Source of the DNA: Pisolithus tinctorius
Taxonomy: Eukaryota > Basidiomycota > Agaricomycetes > Boletales > Pisolithaceae
DNA: 64,000 nt
Assembly (NCBI GenBank): GCA_024663395.1
Contig: JANFAH010000020.1
Location: 1 to 64,000 of the forward strand
Direction of reading: 5' to 3'
Position numbers and translations under genes: made by a program. Below the pieces are notes generated by a model. That model ran no database searches. It worked only from the letters and a program-made list of their open reading frames with translations, and was not told the DNA's origin. Position 1 is the first letter of the stretch. Each line of letters opens with the position of its first letter. Below, one piece after another: positions 44,089 to 57,542 of the stretch.

Positions 44089-47000
44089 CTAGGACCCCGT
44101 TTTCTGATCTTTGCTGTAAGGTAACTCGTAAGACAGTCCCGAGATAGTGTGTAGTCTGGGTGCCCCGGGTGAGAGTGCTAACGCGGCACGTCCAAGCTTG
44201 ATCGCTTCCTCTATGTCGGTCGCCGCGCCCAGTTTCTGGAATTTTTCGTGAAGGCCGCCAGCAAGGTTAAGAAGAGGTCTGCATTGTTGGGACAGGGGCG
44301 TGCGTTCTAACGCAGCCCAACGGAGAGTTACGATCTCCTCTATGTCTGCCACCGCACCCTCCCTCCTGAAGCGTTCATAAAGGCAATCATCAAGGTTGGC
44401 AAGAATTTGTTGTCGCCTTGGGTCATCCTCGGTTACGCTATCTAACGCAGCTCGGCGGAGCGTAACGACTTCATCTAAATCCGCTTTCGCTCCTTCCTGC
44501 TCAAACCGTTCAGAAAGAGACGCAGCGCAGTTAAGAAGAGCTGAACAGCGATCTGGGTGTCCAGGGTCAGTGACCTCCAGCACAGCACGTCGAAGTGCGA
44601 CGGTTTCCGTCAAATCATCCATAGAACTCTCTCTCTTAAATCGCAGATAAATGCAATCACTGAGGTTTACGAGTATCGACCGTCGTCTTGCATCTCCGGA
44701 GGGTATACATTCCAATGCCGCTCGTCTGAGGGTGATGATCTTATCCAAGTCTACCTTGTCTCCTCCTCTTAAACCGGTCAGAAAGGCAGTCAGCCAGATT
44801 GACTAGGTTCTGAAGCGATCCGGGTGTTCAGGGGGGGTAGCCCTCAGAACGACACGTTGGATGAGGATGATTTCCGTCAAATCTGCCGTGGAGCCTTGTA
44901 ACTTGAATCGCACACTAAGGTAATGAGCGAGCTTGAGGAGGATCGGTCGTCTCTTTGGGTCTCCCGAGGGCGTGGAGTCCAATAGATTTCGTGTGAGTGG
45001 GATGATCTCGTCCAAATCTTCCGCGGCGCCACCCTCCCCAAACCGCGTTTCAAGAAGATCAGCGAGATAGCTGAGAGCTGAAAGATGACCCGGGTCTTCC
45101 GGGGAGTTAGCTCCTGCACATTCCGCCAGAGCGAGATAATCAGATCTAAATCAGATTTCATCTTTTCCTTGCTGAACCGCTGAGAGAGGAGAGAAGCTAG
45201 GTCGATGAGAGCCGAGCGGTGATCTGGATGATCCGATGGAGTGCTTTCCAATACCGCTCGTTGGAATGAGATCATCTCGTCCAAATCTTCCTTCCCCCCT
45301 TCAATTCTGAACCTGTCCCACAAGCGGTCAATGAGATCGATGAGAGCCAAGCGGCGATCGGGACCCTCGGGAGTCAATTCCAACACAGCACGTTGGAGTG
45401 CGATGACTTCCGCCAAATCTGAGATAGTACCATCCCTCTTGAACCGCTGGCAAAGGTGATCGCTGAGTCGAGCGAGAATTGAACGTCGCTCCAAGGACCC
45501 CGAGGGCATGGATCCCAACGCAGCTTTCTGGAGGCTAATGGTCTCGTCCAAATCAACCTTCTTTCCCCCCTTCCTGGATCGTTCAGAAAGTGGATCAGCC
45601 ACGTTAACGAGAGCGGAGCGACGCTGAGAATGTCCCTTGGGAGTGAGGTCTAGGGCAGCTCGTCGAAGTGTGACGATCTCGTCGAGTGCAGCTTCCTTGC
45701 CAAACCGTCGAGAGAGGAGGTCGGCGAGATCAATGAGAGCTGAATAGCGGTCTAGGTCTTCAAGAGGGGTGAGTTCCAATGCAGCCCGCTTGAGCGATAT
45801 GGCCATATCCAAATCTGCCTTCATCCCATCCCTTTTGAACCGTTGAGAGAGCGGATCAGCCAGGTTGACCAGAGCTGAGCGGCGTTGCAGGTGGCCCGGG
45901 GGCGTGAGTTCCAGTGCGTCCCGACGGAGGGCAATAATCTTGTCTAGCTCTACATCCCACCCTCCCTCGTCGAACCCTTTACAGAGGAAGTCAGCAAAGT
46001 TGGTGAGTGTTGCGTAGTAATCTTGGGATCCAAGTGGAGTGAGTTCCATTGCAGCCCGCCTAAGCGTAATAATTTCGTCCAAATCTGCTTTCAGCCGCCC
46101 CTTTTTGAACCGCTCAAAAAGGGTATCGGCCAGATTGATGAGAGCTGAACGGCGATCTGGATGTCCCGGGGGAGTGAGTTCCAACGCAATCCGATGGAGC
46201 ACGACAATCTCATCCAATTCTGGATCCTCACGGAACCGTCGGGAGACGAGATTAGTGAGTTCAGCTAGAGCTGCAATACGATCTGGGGCATCCAAGGGGA
46301 TGAGTTCAAGGGCAGCTCGCTTGAGGGCAATTACTTCGCCTAAATCTCCTTGCTGCCCCTGTTTCCTGAGCTGTTCATTAAGAAGATTGCCTAGGTCGAC
46401 GAGAGCTGAGAGGCGTTGTGGGTGTCCTGGCGGAATGGATTGTAATGCAGCGCGCTTGGATCTGATCATCTTGCCTGAGTAGTCGCTCGTCTCTTTCCTG
46501 GAATGTTCGCGAATGGGACCAGCAGGATAGTTGGCAGTAGGACAGCTATCTGGGTAGTTGTGCCTTAAACTAGTTCTCGAAGGGATGATAATTCCGCCAG
46601 CCTATATTGGAACGGGGGATACAGTTATTGTGTCAGATGGATAAGTGCGCTGGAGTAATGTACCTTGTCGTTCGTCATATCGTTGATGATGGACTGCACC
46701 ACACTTGCTGCTGCTTCCGGCCGACCCGTGAACACCTCCGGGAGCATCGACACTTGCCAATTGTTACCCCCATTCAAAGACACTACCATGCTCTCTAGTT
46801 CTGACAACCGCATATCCACCGTTTTTTGCTTAAGGATAATGGCTGGTGCCTTCGTCGGCAAGACATAAACGCGTGACGGGGGAGTGAACTCCCTGGAAAA
46901 GGCGCTCGCGAGCGCCTCGAGATGCCGCGTCATGAGCACGTCTTCATGTCCCGGATCCCAGAAGAGGCAATGGAGAAAGAGGATTGCGGAACCACAGCAA

Positions 47001-47503
47001 TGCTTGTTAAACCTGGAGCAGTACTTTAAAGGGCATGAAGATGCACTCGTTGGACTTACATACCTCGATCTTATCCAGTTGGTCATGACACGTTCCGGAT
47101 CGAAACCTTCGACATCGGTGTGGAAGGACGGCGTATCCACAACTACGACGCTGTTCAGATCACTTCCAAAATTGCACCTGAGTGCTTGCACATATTGTGC
47201 AAATTTTTTCGCTCTCCCTGCCAACTTGTACATCGTCATTTTGGCAAAATGTTCTGGTAAACTAAGCAGTCAGTGAGACATCATTAATGATGGGCATATC
47301 AACATGTCAAGCTACGTACCCAGGTCTTTCCTGACCCGAAAGGGCCGACAACACTAGGAAACAAGCGGGAACAAGGTTAGTCAGACCAATGCTAGAGAGA
47401 TAGACAAGGAGGTGCTGGTCGTCACTCACAAAATTACGAAGTCATTTTCTTCCACTTGTGATGTTCCCTTGAAATCTGAAAGCAAGTCCTGAGAAAAAGG
47501 CAT
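44089..47503 (-). CDS. P-loop GTPase-like protein with long TPR-type repeat array
   Basis: ATG at 47503 begins MPFSQDLLSDFKG. After an intron comes Walker A VVGPFGSGKTW (near 47340), and later VVVVDTPSFH, the place of the G3 motif DxxG but with Ser instead of Gly. A domain with SRVYVLPTKAP and NGGNNWQVSMLPEVF follows. From 46469 to 44089 lies an array of about 16-17 repeats of 42-45 residues with the pattern LDEIIxLRRAALELTPPGHP, DRRSALxNLADxLxxRF. Frame changes occur near 47175, 45105, 44812 and 44770. The one near 45105 is a missing C in a C run. Such GTPase-TPR proteins are abundant in agaricomycetes and resemble NLR-like immune or scaffold proteins; function unknown. No CHAT or other C-terminal domain is seen. 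Confidence 0.7.
44809..46469 (-). repeat. Tandem 42-45-residue TPR-like repeat array (coding)
   Basis: About 11 well-aligned units in one continuous frame (46469-45115) and more beyond the frame change. Units differ by substitutions and occasional three-residue deletions (for example the unit with RFREDPELDE), so the array evolved by unit duplication followed by divergence rather than by very recent expansion. Confidence 0.75.
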
Positions 47504-49555
47504 TGGATGTGCAAAGATGGAAGTTCACATTCAGTGCTGCATAGCACACACCCTGGCACATGGTCACATTGTGGTGACATTTCTATAACAGGAAGAAGGC
47601 CCTCTAGGCACTCCCGGACTCTACAAGTAGCAACAGTAGGGACTTTTTACATGGCAGATGACATGTACAGTAGAATGCCTATTTTCGATGTAGAGGAAGA
47701 TAATCTGACAGTCATTGAACATTTCTGGGTTGACCAGTGGCTTTGTGTTAATCAAAGTTATTGATGTGGACGTGGGAAGGTGAGACGGTGGCGAGTGTGA
47801 GATTGCTGTCGACATGGGGATAGTGATATCCATGAGGGTATGCAGATGAGCAGGAGTGGACGCAAGTCATAAGAGAACAATTGGCACTTGGGGCAGAATT
47901 TATAGACTTCCTTCTTGGTGGGGATACACTTCGTGGTGGAGAGCGATTGCGGCATCCCCTGCATGACCAGACCCTGTGAATATTACCGAGGAAGTGGACA
48001 ATGACCCCAGTGATGGGGATGGCACGGTACTGAGGGCGAGTCCCATCGAAACTCGTAGGAAACCACGAGAACCGACCTCGTCTGTAATGTCAACCACCAA
48101 GTGGCGCGTGCCACTGTCCATGTGCGTTTGCACCTGAGTACCCTGATCAATATTGCTCGCCATGATTCAAGCACGACATTAAGTACGACGTTCACCATAA
48201 GATTACTTCCAAAAACAGACAGCCTGGTCATCTCAGTCCAGCGAAAACTCGGGAACCAAACAGTTTTCAGACCAGGAATATGTTTTGCACCGTGTTCGCA
48301 GTTGCTGAAATCGGGGGAAAGTGAGGACACGACCATCAGGGGCCCACATTTTTGAAAAATAGACAGCGCCGAGGGGAAGATCAAATGGATGCACAAGAAC
48401 CTCCTATCGATCAACTCGACCTTAAAAAAACAAGGATAGGCAACTACAGCGCTTTGGGTAGTATGGGCGTATTCAAGTAGTTGAACAACTACAAAACGTG
48501 TCCCAATTCGTAACTGGAACTTGAGATGATGACAATGTTTTTACGCTTCGTACGTCGACTGACAGAGATGGCCTACATAGCCTGCACACACCACCGTGCC
48601 CTGTGGATCAAATGCATGTATGGTTTAGCATGATCCGCCTACGTTACACGAGACGGTGAACTACGCGCGCAATGGTCTGGGCCGAGGCTAGTGAACACTA
48701 GGCGACTCGCAAACTCTGGACACCTACACCACATAGCGTTGCAAAGTGACGGAGGGATTACTACGACGGAGCGTTCCACTGCGGGGTGACACTCGGTACG
48801 GCGACCTTCTATCGATGCGACAAAGTACTTTCAGCACGAAGGCGTAGTCCTTGGGGTGGTACAAGTATATGTCGAATAAACACGACCAGAAACGCCGGAT
48901 ATGGTTGACTGTGGATGTGTAGCGGCAGAAATCCACTGTGCGGTGTTTTCGATCTGTTCGGGGAACATGGATGGGTCCGCCTAACGGTGAACTGCGCAGG
49001 GAATGTTCTGGGGTTCGAAGACGGGATTGTCTGCGATCGAGTAGCCACATGCCAGTCAGCCGGTGATGAATTGGATGGCGATAGTGAAACAAGCATGGGC
49101 GTTATCTGCAAGCGTAGTGGCCCCACTGGATGATCCGAACTATCCAGGGTGCCCCGTTTCCGTCTTGGCTTGGATGGAAATGCGTCGTCATCGTTGTCGT
49201 CGGGGTGTGGATGCAAGGATGTTGTTGTGATGTGTTTTGGTGTCAGGGTGGTGAGCCATGTGAGGGAACAGACACTCGACCAGTCCGGTCAGGAAGGGGG
49301 GGCAACTCTACCAGTTGCAACTCGGTTTCACTTCTTTTTCTCACTCTAACGAACTCATCCAGAGTGAATCAGTGCCGGTGGAGGTCTGGAATATACGAGG
49401 GCCTCCAACCAAATCGAAACAAAAGAGAAGGGGAGAAAAAGGCGACGAAGAAAAAAAGAACAACCAAATCATCAACGACAACGACGGGGACGAGGACGAC
49501 CAACACAACGACGACGAGCTCGTATTGAACCGCTAGCTGGCTACCTTGACGTGTG
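47504..49555. other. Intergenic with unrecognised frames
   Basis: About 2 kb between two divergently transcribed genes. On the minus strand 47900-48414 has overlapping frames of moderate length, such as GSRGFLRVSMGLALSTV, that could be exons of the 5' part of the GTPase-TPR gene or of a separate small gene; no domain was recognised. A minus frame at 48809-49216 is Pro/Ser-rich. The last 300 bases before the Set3-like start are rich in GAC/AAC and AAA tracts, consistent with a 5' untranslated leader. Confidence 0.35.
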
Positions 49556-52500
49556 ATGAACAGCGATGCGACAGAGGCTGCCCTGGGTCTGCTCGGACTC
49601 TCTCCTCTCAACCACCACATTCAGGTCTTTGACGCTCACAGTGGCACCCCATCCCACCATGGACATGGACACCATACCGTACCGCCCTCGTTGATACCGC
49701 TCAAGCGAAAGCAGCCGTCTCCGAGCAACGTCGCCAAGTCTCATCCGACGAAACTGGCAAGTCCACTGTTGACGACGCCTTCACCGACGACGACGTTCTC
49801 TCACCCACCTCTCACTTCGCCCCACCCATCTCTTCTCTCGCAGACCACTTTCCGCTCTCCTTCACTACCGTCTCACCGACCATCCCACGGCGCATCCCCG
49901 CTCTCGTCTCATCCACCCCACTCAAACCACACACACCCAGATCCACCACCGTCTACAGACGCAGATGACATCTCCTGCATCTGCGGATTCACCTACGATG
50001 ACGGGTTCTCGATCGCATGCGACGTCTGCTCACGGTGGTGTCATGCTGCCTGTTTCGGCATCGTCGAGGGGGGCGTACCAGAGGAATGGCGGTGTTGGGT
50101 ATGTCAGGGTGGCAGTATCGACGAGGAGCAGAGAGAGAGAGCCGTTAAACTACAACGCAAGCGACTGAAAACCCTGAAGATGAGAAACGGGCCCAATGGA
50201 AACGTGCCACATCTGGATAGTGTCCCCGGGGAAGACCAGCCTCGAAAACCGGGTTCCCGACGTAGAACCAGTCCAGGAATGGAGAAAAAACCGCGACGAT
50301 CGAGTGGCATTACTACGCTTGCCACAGATAGTACTGCCCCAAACGCAACTAAGAAGAGGAGACGAGCATCGATCTTGAATCCAGCGGGTCCATCGAGCTC
50401 GGCCAATGCGTTGGCCGCGCTAAATGCCAACCCTCCTACAGGCCCCGACACTGCCCACCCAAGTTCGTCCCGCATATCTCAACCGTAGGTCTCGTTTTCA
50501 TTTGGATATTCTTGCTTGATTGTCTCACACAACTATCGTCAGTTCCACTTCCAGCTCACGTATTACCGATGTGTTCCCGCCGGACGCCTACTCTCATCCT
50601 TCGACGCATGCTCAACTGTTGAAAGTAGCGAAGGCATGGAGGGGCGTAACAGCTCTTAACCCGCCCATTCCAGTCGTACCACCCAGGACTTACATTGATG
50701 GAGGCTATGTCCGTGTCGATAGTCAAGGGTACGTTCTCTCATCATCCCTCCTTTTTTCTCAGGTAAACACATTCTGGTCTAGGTACAAGGACCGACACGG
50801 ATACTCCATGTCCCCACTCGATAACACCACCCCTGTCATTGTCGACGACGGCATCGACGTGATGCTCCCACCAACTGTGCTAAAAACCTGTCCTTCCGAT
50901 GCTTCACCCTCCTCATACTTGTGCTCGCATGTAGGTGGCAACGGAGTGAATTCTGGGCATACACCCCCGCATCTGTTGCGTCCGCCTTCGCCGAAGTTGT
51001 TCGTGGGACCAACAGCGCGTCTGCCACAATCGTCAATAATGTCTGGGTCGGCATCAGCATCGGGTACCGCATTAGGAACCGCTTCACATGGACCTACTGA
51101 CAGCTCCAGGAACAACGACACTATCGCCATCCCTTCCAACACGCTCCTGAGTCCCTACACAGCCACTATCCTTCCTTCTTCGGCGTACCTCGCTGATCCA
51201 CTGAATGGGTATGCGCACTTGGGGATGGGGAAGCCACAGGTGAGATTAGTGGGTGGAGGTTGGTGTGTGGGTGTAGATGCGCGCGAACTCGGTGGGCGTG
51301 GGACGACATTAAATGTGCACAACAAAGGGAAAAGAGCGGAGAGCACGAATGGGTCCGAGGAGAGAGAAGCAGGGGGACAGAAGGGAAAATGTGCCGCTGC
51401 CACTCCCGCAGCAGACGAAAGTCTTGGCAAAGGGAGATGGGCACGATGCGGGTGCTGGCCAAACGCGGTGGTCAGGCCTGTGATATGTGGTGGTGGGAGA
51501 CGAAGGAAGAAAAAAGGAGAAGGTGGGGACAGAGAAAGCGATAACGAACAGAAAGCCCGTCGACACCGAGATGGCTGCACGTCAACCACGAGCACCACAA
51601 CGAACGGCAATGGGGCTATACATTCCCCCACCGAGGACGACTCCGATGCCCCTCCTCCACCTCCGTCCCCATCCGACACTTCCTCTGACAACGAAGATTC
51701 GACAACGTTATCGTTTGGGTTATTTGCCCTGAGAGACTTGAGAGCGGACGAGGAAATCGTGTTAGGGTGGGAATGGGACGATGGACATGCGGTGCACATG
51801 CTGCCGGCTCTAATTGAGAGTCCTGGAATGTTTGGGTGAGTTCATCTTTTTCCCATACTTTCTTCCTTGCTGACCTGTTTTGTCTGGCGCTGACGATGTT
51901 CCTTTCCACTCTTTCTATTGCACCCAACGGATGTGACCCCATGGATACTTCCCGAACCGTACCCGCTCCGCGTACCCATAGCCCAGCCCATCTGCACTAT
52001 CTTCGCGCCCAATGCACCTCCATTCTTCATGCGCTTAGCAGTACGTTCACAACATGTGCATGTGGCTCGTCAACGCGGGATTGTGCAGTACGCGTGATGG
52101 AAAGAGTTGCGGAAGGGAGGTGGCCTTGGCCTGGAGGTGAAGCCTCTGGATCGGAGTGGGAGACTGATGATCAGGAAGAAGAGGAAGGTGGTGGTGACTG
52201 CAATGGAAGAATGATGAACGTTGGACATGGGAGGGAAGGAGAAGGGGAGGATGATTGTTGATTTGGAGGCTACGGATTCCGAGGGAGAATCCGGTGCGAG
52301 AGGGATGAATGGAGCTGATGGCATCGGTGTTACTGTCAACTGCAAGGGCCCAAGCACCAATGGAGCGAACTCGATCAACAACCCATCATCGCATCGCAAA
52401 CGTCGGAAGAAGGCGAAGGACGGGACCAATGCAGAGAAGACCAGACATGTGGATTTGGGTCCGCTTGTAGGTGTCCAGCGGGGATTTAGGACGCGCGAGA

Positions 52501-55468
52501 GGGCGCCGATGAGTGGAGGGTGGTGTGGCGTCGAAGTCGTACCTTCGAGTCTGGGATGGTCGGCGGGACTTGGAGGAGAGGATGAGGACGTGTACGTGGA
52601 TGTGGTTGGAAATGGTGGAGGCAGGAGCCAGCGTACAAGTGGGGCCAAGGCGGAGCGGAACGGAGAGGTGGATTGCATAGGTCAGTCGTGTGCTCAGTGA
52701 CGCGGCTTTTACGTTTTGGGCCAGTCTTGCTGACTGTGTTTGCTCTCCTCCCGCAGACGACGGTCCTCCTGGCGAGGAACATGTTCTTCCACCGCGCATG
52801 CGTAAGCCGTGGTCACAACAACCGGGGCCGTCACGGAGCCCAACAATCACGAACGCCGAGAGTCCGATATCTACCTCTAGCCACGGAAAAGCAGGGCATG
52901 AAGTGGATGGGACGAGTGCAATGGAAACAGAGTTTGATACGGAGACGGAGGGAGAGGATACGACGGATGGTGAGTTTTCATTGCCTAACGTGTTGATCAT
53001 GACTGGTAACTCATTTTCACCCCGTTTTCTTTCAGATACTCGTCAGATGCCACCCCCGCCAATGCCGGCATCACTGGATCCCACAACGATATCCTCCCTC
53101 GCGCATGCGCATTCTCAAGCCTTCCCGCACCCTCGAAGTTCTTCGCCTCATCAGCCGAGTAATACGACCGCGAAGAACGTGCCAGATCCACCGCGTATAC
53201 CTCCACGATGGATGCCATCGCGTACGACGAGTTCCCCGCAGACACATAGTGAACTTCATCTTACACCAGTATCAGCGGTGCAGCTTTCACAGCCCACGCC
53301 ACCTCAGCCTCAGTACCAGCAGCAGCAATTGTATCCGCACACGCTGGCAAGTATGTCACCCTCTGTACCCTTCTCGAAGCTTTCGCTGTTCTCGCCTGAT
53401 GGTGGCGCTACGATATCACAAAACGGACCGGTTCTGTCGCTCAGTTCTGTTTCGTCAGAGCGATCGACGGTAGATCAGCCATCACCGTCTACTCCCACCA
53501 GCATGCCCTCTTCCTCACGCTCGGAAGCACGGTCGCACTGTGATGGTACGATACCGCCCGCTGTGCAAACTGACGACTGCTCCCCCTCCTCGCTGGTGCA
53601 AGACTCGCAGGCAGATGTTAATTGGCGTTCCTCCAGCACTGAAACACACCGTGTCCGGTTTGTGTCCCCTGAAGTTCTTGGCGGATTACCGTCGTTGACA
53701 AACGGGAACGATGTCCATGTTAACGTGCTGCGGAACGTTGAAGACGAGGTCGATATTGTAGGGGGTGTGGACGGGCTTGATGGTGTAAACGCTGATGCGC
53801 CGACACCGGAGGAAACGAGTCTCGGGAGGTGAACGAGGCGATGGATGTTGATGTGGACGTGTCAGGGGACGTGTCGGATGAACAGCGTGTTACGTCGGCA
53901 TGTTCTTCTGACCACTATCACCCCGGGTTGGAAAACTCCCACGGTGACCAACGTCCCACGCATCAGTCTGGTGATACGTCTCCCTGCACTGACGCTCCAT
54001 CAATCCCGCCATTTGAATCGGGGTCACGTCATGAACAACCCCTTTCAGACCAGTCACCTCAACCGGTGGACGTTCCGATGGAACCGGAGACACTCTGCGC
54101 GGAACCCCAACCCCATACACCTACACCACACCACTCTGAGCCTGAGCCTGAGCCATCGCAGCCTGCACGAGTACCCTCACCCCCCCGCCTCCCAAGGTCA
54201 AGATGTCACTCAAGGACTTCGTCCTGCGGAAAAAGAAGCAGCGCGAAGAGGAAATGGCGGCCAAGAGTGTACTATCTCCGGCTAGTCCCTCCGCATATTT
54301 GGCGCTGCCACCCAGCCCAGGGCCAGTAGGGGACGAAAGCGGAAGCTCGGTTGCTGAGTCCGCAGAAGCTACCAGTGCCCCGGGTGAACGTGAACGTGAT
54401 GGCCCACAAATTTCGGTGACTGTGCCTGATGTGGACCTGAACGGCGATGACGACCTGAGTGCTGTGAACGCAGCTGGGGATGTCGTCCGCACGGACCAAG
54501 ATGACGTCGCACCTCCCGAAATTTCTCAGCAGCACCTTGATCGCCAGGAATCGTCATCATCGAGCGAACCTTGGTCGTGCCAGGAAAGAGGGGTTAGTAC
54601 GGAAGGATGTCAATCTTCTCCCCGCCACTGCCACCGCTTACGCCGCTGCGCGTCCGGACGAAAGTCAAGTGATCCAGACACAGACGAAAGGTAGTCCAGT
54701 TGCTGATCAAGCTTCCGCGGAGAAGTTTGAGGCTAGGGATGACGCTCTACCCAATGGAGCTACCGGATGCAATGATCGTATGCATGATGTTGTGAGCTTC
54801 GCACCTGATCCCCCACCCCACCATTGAACAGCCTCGCGGCTTCAGCAAACCATGTTGACAGCGGTGCTTCTGCTTCTGCTTCCCTTGTCCCTGTTCCTAC
54901 TCCTGCCCCTACTCCCTTCCATGTCCACCTCTTCCACGTCCAACTCTCGTGCCACCTCCGTTTCTGCCTCTTTAACCTACTCACCCAAGTCAATATCCTC
55001 GTGCTACTTATCAGAGTTCTGCGTCTCGTCGAGTCTCTCATGAAGATGGAGAAATCCTTAGTTCCGCGTTCTCTAAATCGTATGTCCCCCGGTCACATAC
55101 GCCACCGACGCAACCACGATCGTTTCAAGCGCCCCGCGCACCATCGCCAGGGTATAGCCCTGGTCCGTCGTCTTCTCGGCGACCACCACCACCGCCACCC
55201 CCGCGTTCAGGTCCAGGTCCTGGACCATCTTCTTCAGTCGGTACCAACGCTCTTTCCCGGCCATTGCCTAGCGGGCCACGTGCACTCAGGGGAACTATGA
55301 ACCAATCATCGTACCCACCGCCACCTCCGAGACCGTATTCCGGGATCCCAGTATATTCCTCGAGGACCGTCGGCGGATCGCGATAGGCTGGACAGTGAGC
55401 GCGATAGATCGTGGAGCGCGTCGTCGAGGCCGAGAGGAAGGGCTGGAAGCACTGGATGGGGGAGGTGA
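49556..55468 (+). CDS. Set3/MLL5-type PHD-SET protein, frame breaks in 3' half
   Basis: Large chromatin protein like yeast Set3, a scaffold of a histone deacetylase complex whose PHD reads methylated H3K4. After a Pro/Ser/His-rich N-terminus comes a PHD finger (CICGFTYDDGFSIACDVCSR, then WCHAACFGI and WRCWVCQ; near 49980-50105). The SET domain runs from TALNPPIPVVPPRTY through LADPLNGYAHLGM, ARCGCWPNAVVRPVICGG and FGLFALRDLRADEEIVLGWE to the post-SET CACGSSTRDC (near 52065). Introns are at 50485-50542 and 50729-50782, with others near 51840, 52680 and 52970. Later parts are low complexity except KVKMSLKDFVLRKKKQREEE (near 54200), a tail motif of this family. One-base frame changes occur near 52230, 53825, 54190 and 54590-54800. 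The stop is TGA 55466-55468. Some catalytic SET residues look atypical, as in Set3. Confidence 0.8.
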
Positions 55469-57542
55469 ATGTTCGATGTCATTTTGCACACTCTTTCTTC
55501 CTCGTGGACGTTTCAATCGATTCGCTGCCTAATCATTATTACTTTTTTTTTTGGTGTTCTTTTGACTTATGTATGTGTTTCGTTCTTTGCTCTCACCTTT
55601 TTTGATGTTTTCTAGTTTCAAAGTTCTTTCGTCTTCCGCGCAACTCCATCGTTTGTCTGCTCTTCTTTTTTTTTTTCCTTTCCCCTGTCGTCCACTGTGG
55701 ATCATGCACATGTACATGATTGCTGTCACTAATTTCCAGAAAGATAGATACATGGTAAATGACAAAAACGTGTACTATCAAATGATGGCGCTTTGTGAGA
55801 GAAACTCGATCAAAAATACTAAATCAAATCTTCGGCGCTTTGGCACAAATTTCAGCGCCCTTCAGAGCTTGACGTATCCAGACTCACACGTGCACTCTTA
55901 TTACTTTTGAATCTTGACTCACCAGAGTCAAACTAAGATACAGGCTCGGACCCGCGCGCAGTGGCAATGCGGCGCGCGCGCTCACTAATAAACGTTACGG
56001 TGCGGTCCAGTCTCCCGGCTTTGGGTTAACTTCGACATCAATCATGATAGAGTGGGAAGGAACTGCACCGTGCGCGCCAATCACTCACGCACATATTGAG
56101 GTGGTAAGTTATTGCCGCATAGCAAGACTGCTTACCGTAAGGATAGCACTGCTGACCCCTCCCATCGAGCCATTGGCAGGCGGGTCCTTTTGATTCATTG
56201 CCGACCCTAGGTGCCTGATGCATATGCATATGATTTCGGATGGCATTTCATCCCATGCCTCGAATATGGGGTTCTGATAAGGTGCGTATATCCACCAATA
56301 TGGTGTATTGATGCGGCGGGTGGCGGCGGGTGGCGGCGGGCAAGAGGCAGGCAGGATGTTGACTTCGACATCATCACGAACCACGATAGGGTGGGAATCC
56401 ATCTGTTGATCGGCGCGATAGACGGCTGTGGCTGCGACTGCGGACGGGATCTGGCTAAGGAGTTCACTTGGTCTGTTTTAGCATCATATCATATAACCGA
56501 TGTGGTCCTCATATCTGCTAGTCCGTATCCCTTACAGGCTGACAAAGGTGCAATGCGTCGAATGATGTCGGTCAACAAACCATCCGTGTACTTCCTCCTT
56601 TCATGGGTTACATGGTAAGTCGGTCTCGTTCCCTGGCCGATGTCTCCGATCGGAGAATATGGTAAGGTGTTTTCCCTTGAGACTTGCACTGACAACCAAG
56701 AGGGCGCTTACACATGATCGAATCCCTCGGCTTGGGTGCGCAACACTCCAACTCAGAGTACATGTTACCGTCGAAATCTCAAAGAAGCCTTCTCCGCATT
56801 CCAATCGAATTTGTCCGAGCGGCGATTCTTCACAAGATGTTATCGTGTCCATGCGCCCTACCGCGTTAACCGCGGATGGGTTGCTTCACATCCGACGGTG
56901 GTGTACAAGTCCTCCTCGGCCCTCGGGAAGGAACACGTTTAGCAGTGTGAGTGTGTTCTGTGTCTACATGGCAACCTCAATTCCGGCGGTTGCGCCGTCG
57001 TGCGGTGGGGAGGTGAATGGGTGATGTTACTGGCATACTCACGACGTCAAATCTGAAGATTTGAAGATCCTACCCCTACCCACACTGCGCACGCAGTTGT
57101 GGATATCCGTTTACCCCCTCGTACATACATACCACGCAATGGTTCGCAATCTGCCCCGACGTCCCCGGAGAGTGATGCAAATTGCAAGAAATATATATTT
57201 CATGAATTTGCACCATGGTCACTGATGGTGAGGCTACCTTCAACCGGGAAACTAAACATCCAGTGCAAATAATACCTGATTGGTAGCAGTTGGTAGCACA
57301 GTGGCGCTGCAAAAGCACCTGGAACTCTCGCTAGCACGAGGGGTATCATTGAAACCCCTTACTCTTTCTTTCATCCTTGTGGGAGGAGTACTACTTGAGT
57401 GCTTGGATTTGACTTCAATATCGACTATTTGAATGGTCACGTGACCCGCATGTGTGGGAGTTATGACGCAGTGGGAGCGGCCGTTCGACGACGACCTCCT
57501 CAGTTGGCAGGCTGGAGTAGTGCTCTCACTGGAACCATCACG
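55469..57542. other. Intergenic, 3' flank of Set3-like gene and SOD promoter
   Basis: About 2 kb. T-rich tracts at 55540-55550 and 55660-55680 fit a 3' untranslated region. A GC-rich patch (GCGGCGCGCGCGC near 55970) and a decamer repeat at 56313-56341 are present. Two stretches, 56026-56063 and 56358-56398, resemble each other (GACTTCGACATCA, then GATAGGGTGGGAA), suggesting an old short duplication. Open frames carry no recognisable motif. Confidence 0.4.
56313..56341. repeat. Decamer tandem repeat
   Basis: GCGGCGGGTG repeated nearly three times in intergenic DNA. Too short to suggest a specific function. Confidence 0.75.

Noticed and set aside
44809..46469. Regularly spaced repeats as a CRISPR array
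   Set aside because: The repeats are coding, about 130 bases per unit, diverged in sequence, and keep reading frame as TPR-like units.
51155..51799. 214-codon minus-strand frame inside the Set3-like gene
   Set aside because: It is antisense to the SET domain, whose motifs are clear on the plus strand. The frame is Pro/Ser-rich as expected for the complement of a Gly/Arg/Glu-rich low-complexity region.
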